This document shows, one piece after another, positions 63,764 to 64,000 of a DNA stretch of 64,000 bases. Under the pieces are notes generated by a model, which did no database searches, was not told where the DNA came from, and saw nothing but the letters and a program-made list of their open reading frames with translations. Source of the stretch: Salinisphaera hydrothermalis (lineage in GTDB: Bacteria > Pseudomonadota > Gammaproteobacteria > Nevskiales > Salinisphaeraceae); NCBI RefSeq assembly GCF_040361195.1, contig NZ_APNE01000012.1; one strand, given 5' to 3'. Both the position numbers and the translations under genes were made by a program. Position 1 is the first letter of the stretch. Each line of letters begins with the position of its first letter.

Positions 63764-63953
63764 GAACCTTTTTTTATGGGTTTCGCGTATTCACAAGGCC
63801 ATGGCGCCCTGTGAATCGAGACGCTTCAGGTATGGCGCCTGAAGAAATCCGCGAAGAACTTTTGATGCGCGCGGTCGCCGAATGAGCGCTTCATGTTCAG
63901 GGCGAGAGCCCTGAAAACTCGGGCGATGGGATCGTGACCATAAAAAAAGGTTC
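63764..63953. repeat. Hairpin cluster bounded by a 16 nt perfect inverted repeat
   Basis: GAACCTTTTTTTATGG (63764-63779) and CCATAAAAAAAGGTTC (63938-63953) are exact complements. Inside are ATTCACA / TGTGAAT (63789-63816), CTTCAGG / CCTGAAG (63824-63844) and TTCAGGGC / GCCCTGAA with a GAGA tetraloop (63896-63915). The outer arms are unlike the local GC-rich sequence. Confidence 0.65.
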
Positions 63954-64000
63954 TTCGCAGACCAGCGGGGCGTTGAGGGAAGAAGCAGCGGCACTTCGCT

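Larger units (their letters stand above)
63260..64000. other. Structured non-coding tail of the window
   Basis: 741 bp with no recognised gene. It is dense with inverted repeats: GGAATAC / GTATTCC around 63347-63384, a 24 nt pair at 63402-63533, CTTCTCTTG / CAAGAGAAG at 63566-63602, the palindrome CGCGCTGCAGCGCG at 63608-63621, and a hairpin group at 63764-63953. The segment from 63566 to 63630 resembles, from memory, a repeat common downstream of genes in Pseudomonas and Xanthomonadaceae. Confidence 0.5.

Overview
The window is GC-rich bacterial chromosome, packed with genes on both strands. Gene content and order point to a gammaproteobacterium. From smpB onward the order follows the arrangement I know from Pseudomonas: ssrA-smpB, rnfH, bamE, recN, grpE-dnaK-dnaJ-dapB-carA-carB, greA-yhbY-rlmE-ftsH-folP-glmM-tpiA-secG-tRNA-Leu, tRNA-fMet-rimP-nusA-infB-rbfA-truB-rpsO-pnp. 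Ectoine genes (ectABC), a NhaP2-type K+/H+ antiporter and an ergothioneine cluster suggest a halophilic or marine lineage such as Salinisphaera. That genus is an inference from gene content and was not tested by a search.

Layout. 1-5.5 kb: tail of a glutathionyl-hydroquinone reductase, a GDPD phosphodiesterase, a metC-like C-S lyase, then egtB and egtC facing away from egtD. 5.5-16.7 kb: argF, a Mn-type superoxide dismutase, grxD, a CinA-type protein, a GGDEF-EAL protein, an MBL-fold hydrolase coupled to a rhodanese, the divergent ppsA/ppsR pair and a YqiB-like gene. 16.9-20.7 kb: nhaP2, a TauE/SafE exporter, ssrA (tmRNA) and smpB. 20.7-26.2 kb: an unusual SNF-type transporter, rnfH, bamE, recN (with a LexA box) and nadK. 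26.4-36.2 kb: the heat-shock genes with two sigma-32-like promoters, dapB, and carA/carB separated by a small inverted-repeat-flanked cassette. 36.2-45.3 kb: an insertion relative to the usual carB-greA neighbourhood, carrying ectABC, a small membrane protein, queH, gshA, ubiA, an unknown propeller-like protein and bioA. 45.4-63.2 kb: the conserved transcription/translation block from greA to pnp, with two tRNAs and a 1.4 kb repeat-rich gap. 63.26-64 kb: a non-coding tail full of inverted repeats.

How the genes work together. EgtD trimethylates histidine, EgtB joins it to gamma-glutamylcysteine (which the window's gshA would make) and EgtC removes the glutamate. The last step needs a PLP C-S lyase, and a metC-like enzyme sits next to egtB. 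EctB, EctA and EctC turn aspartate semialdehyde into ectoine. ssrA and smpB form the trans-translation pair. NusA, IF2, RbfA, TruB, S15 and PNPase form the usual expression and RNA-processing block.

The less ordinary features are non-genic or broken. A GxxExxY-type cassette with 31-32 nt terminal inverted repeats sits exactly between the carA stop and the carB start, and its gene has an amber codon in place of the motif tyrosine. A MITE-like family appears three times: a 299 bp copy upstream of ectA, a 52 bp copy that forms the egtD stop codon, and one end inside a diverged tandem repeat near 53.6 kb. Long perfect inverted repeats lie in the dnaK-dnaJ, ectB-ectC and rpsO leader gaps. The initiator tRNA has a U1-U72 mismatch.
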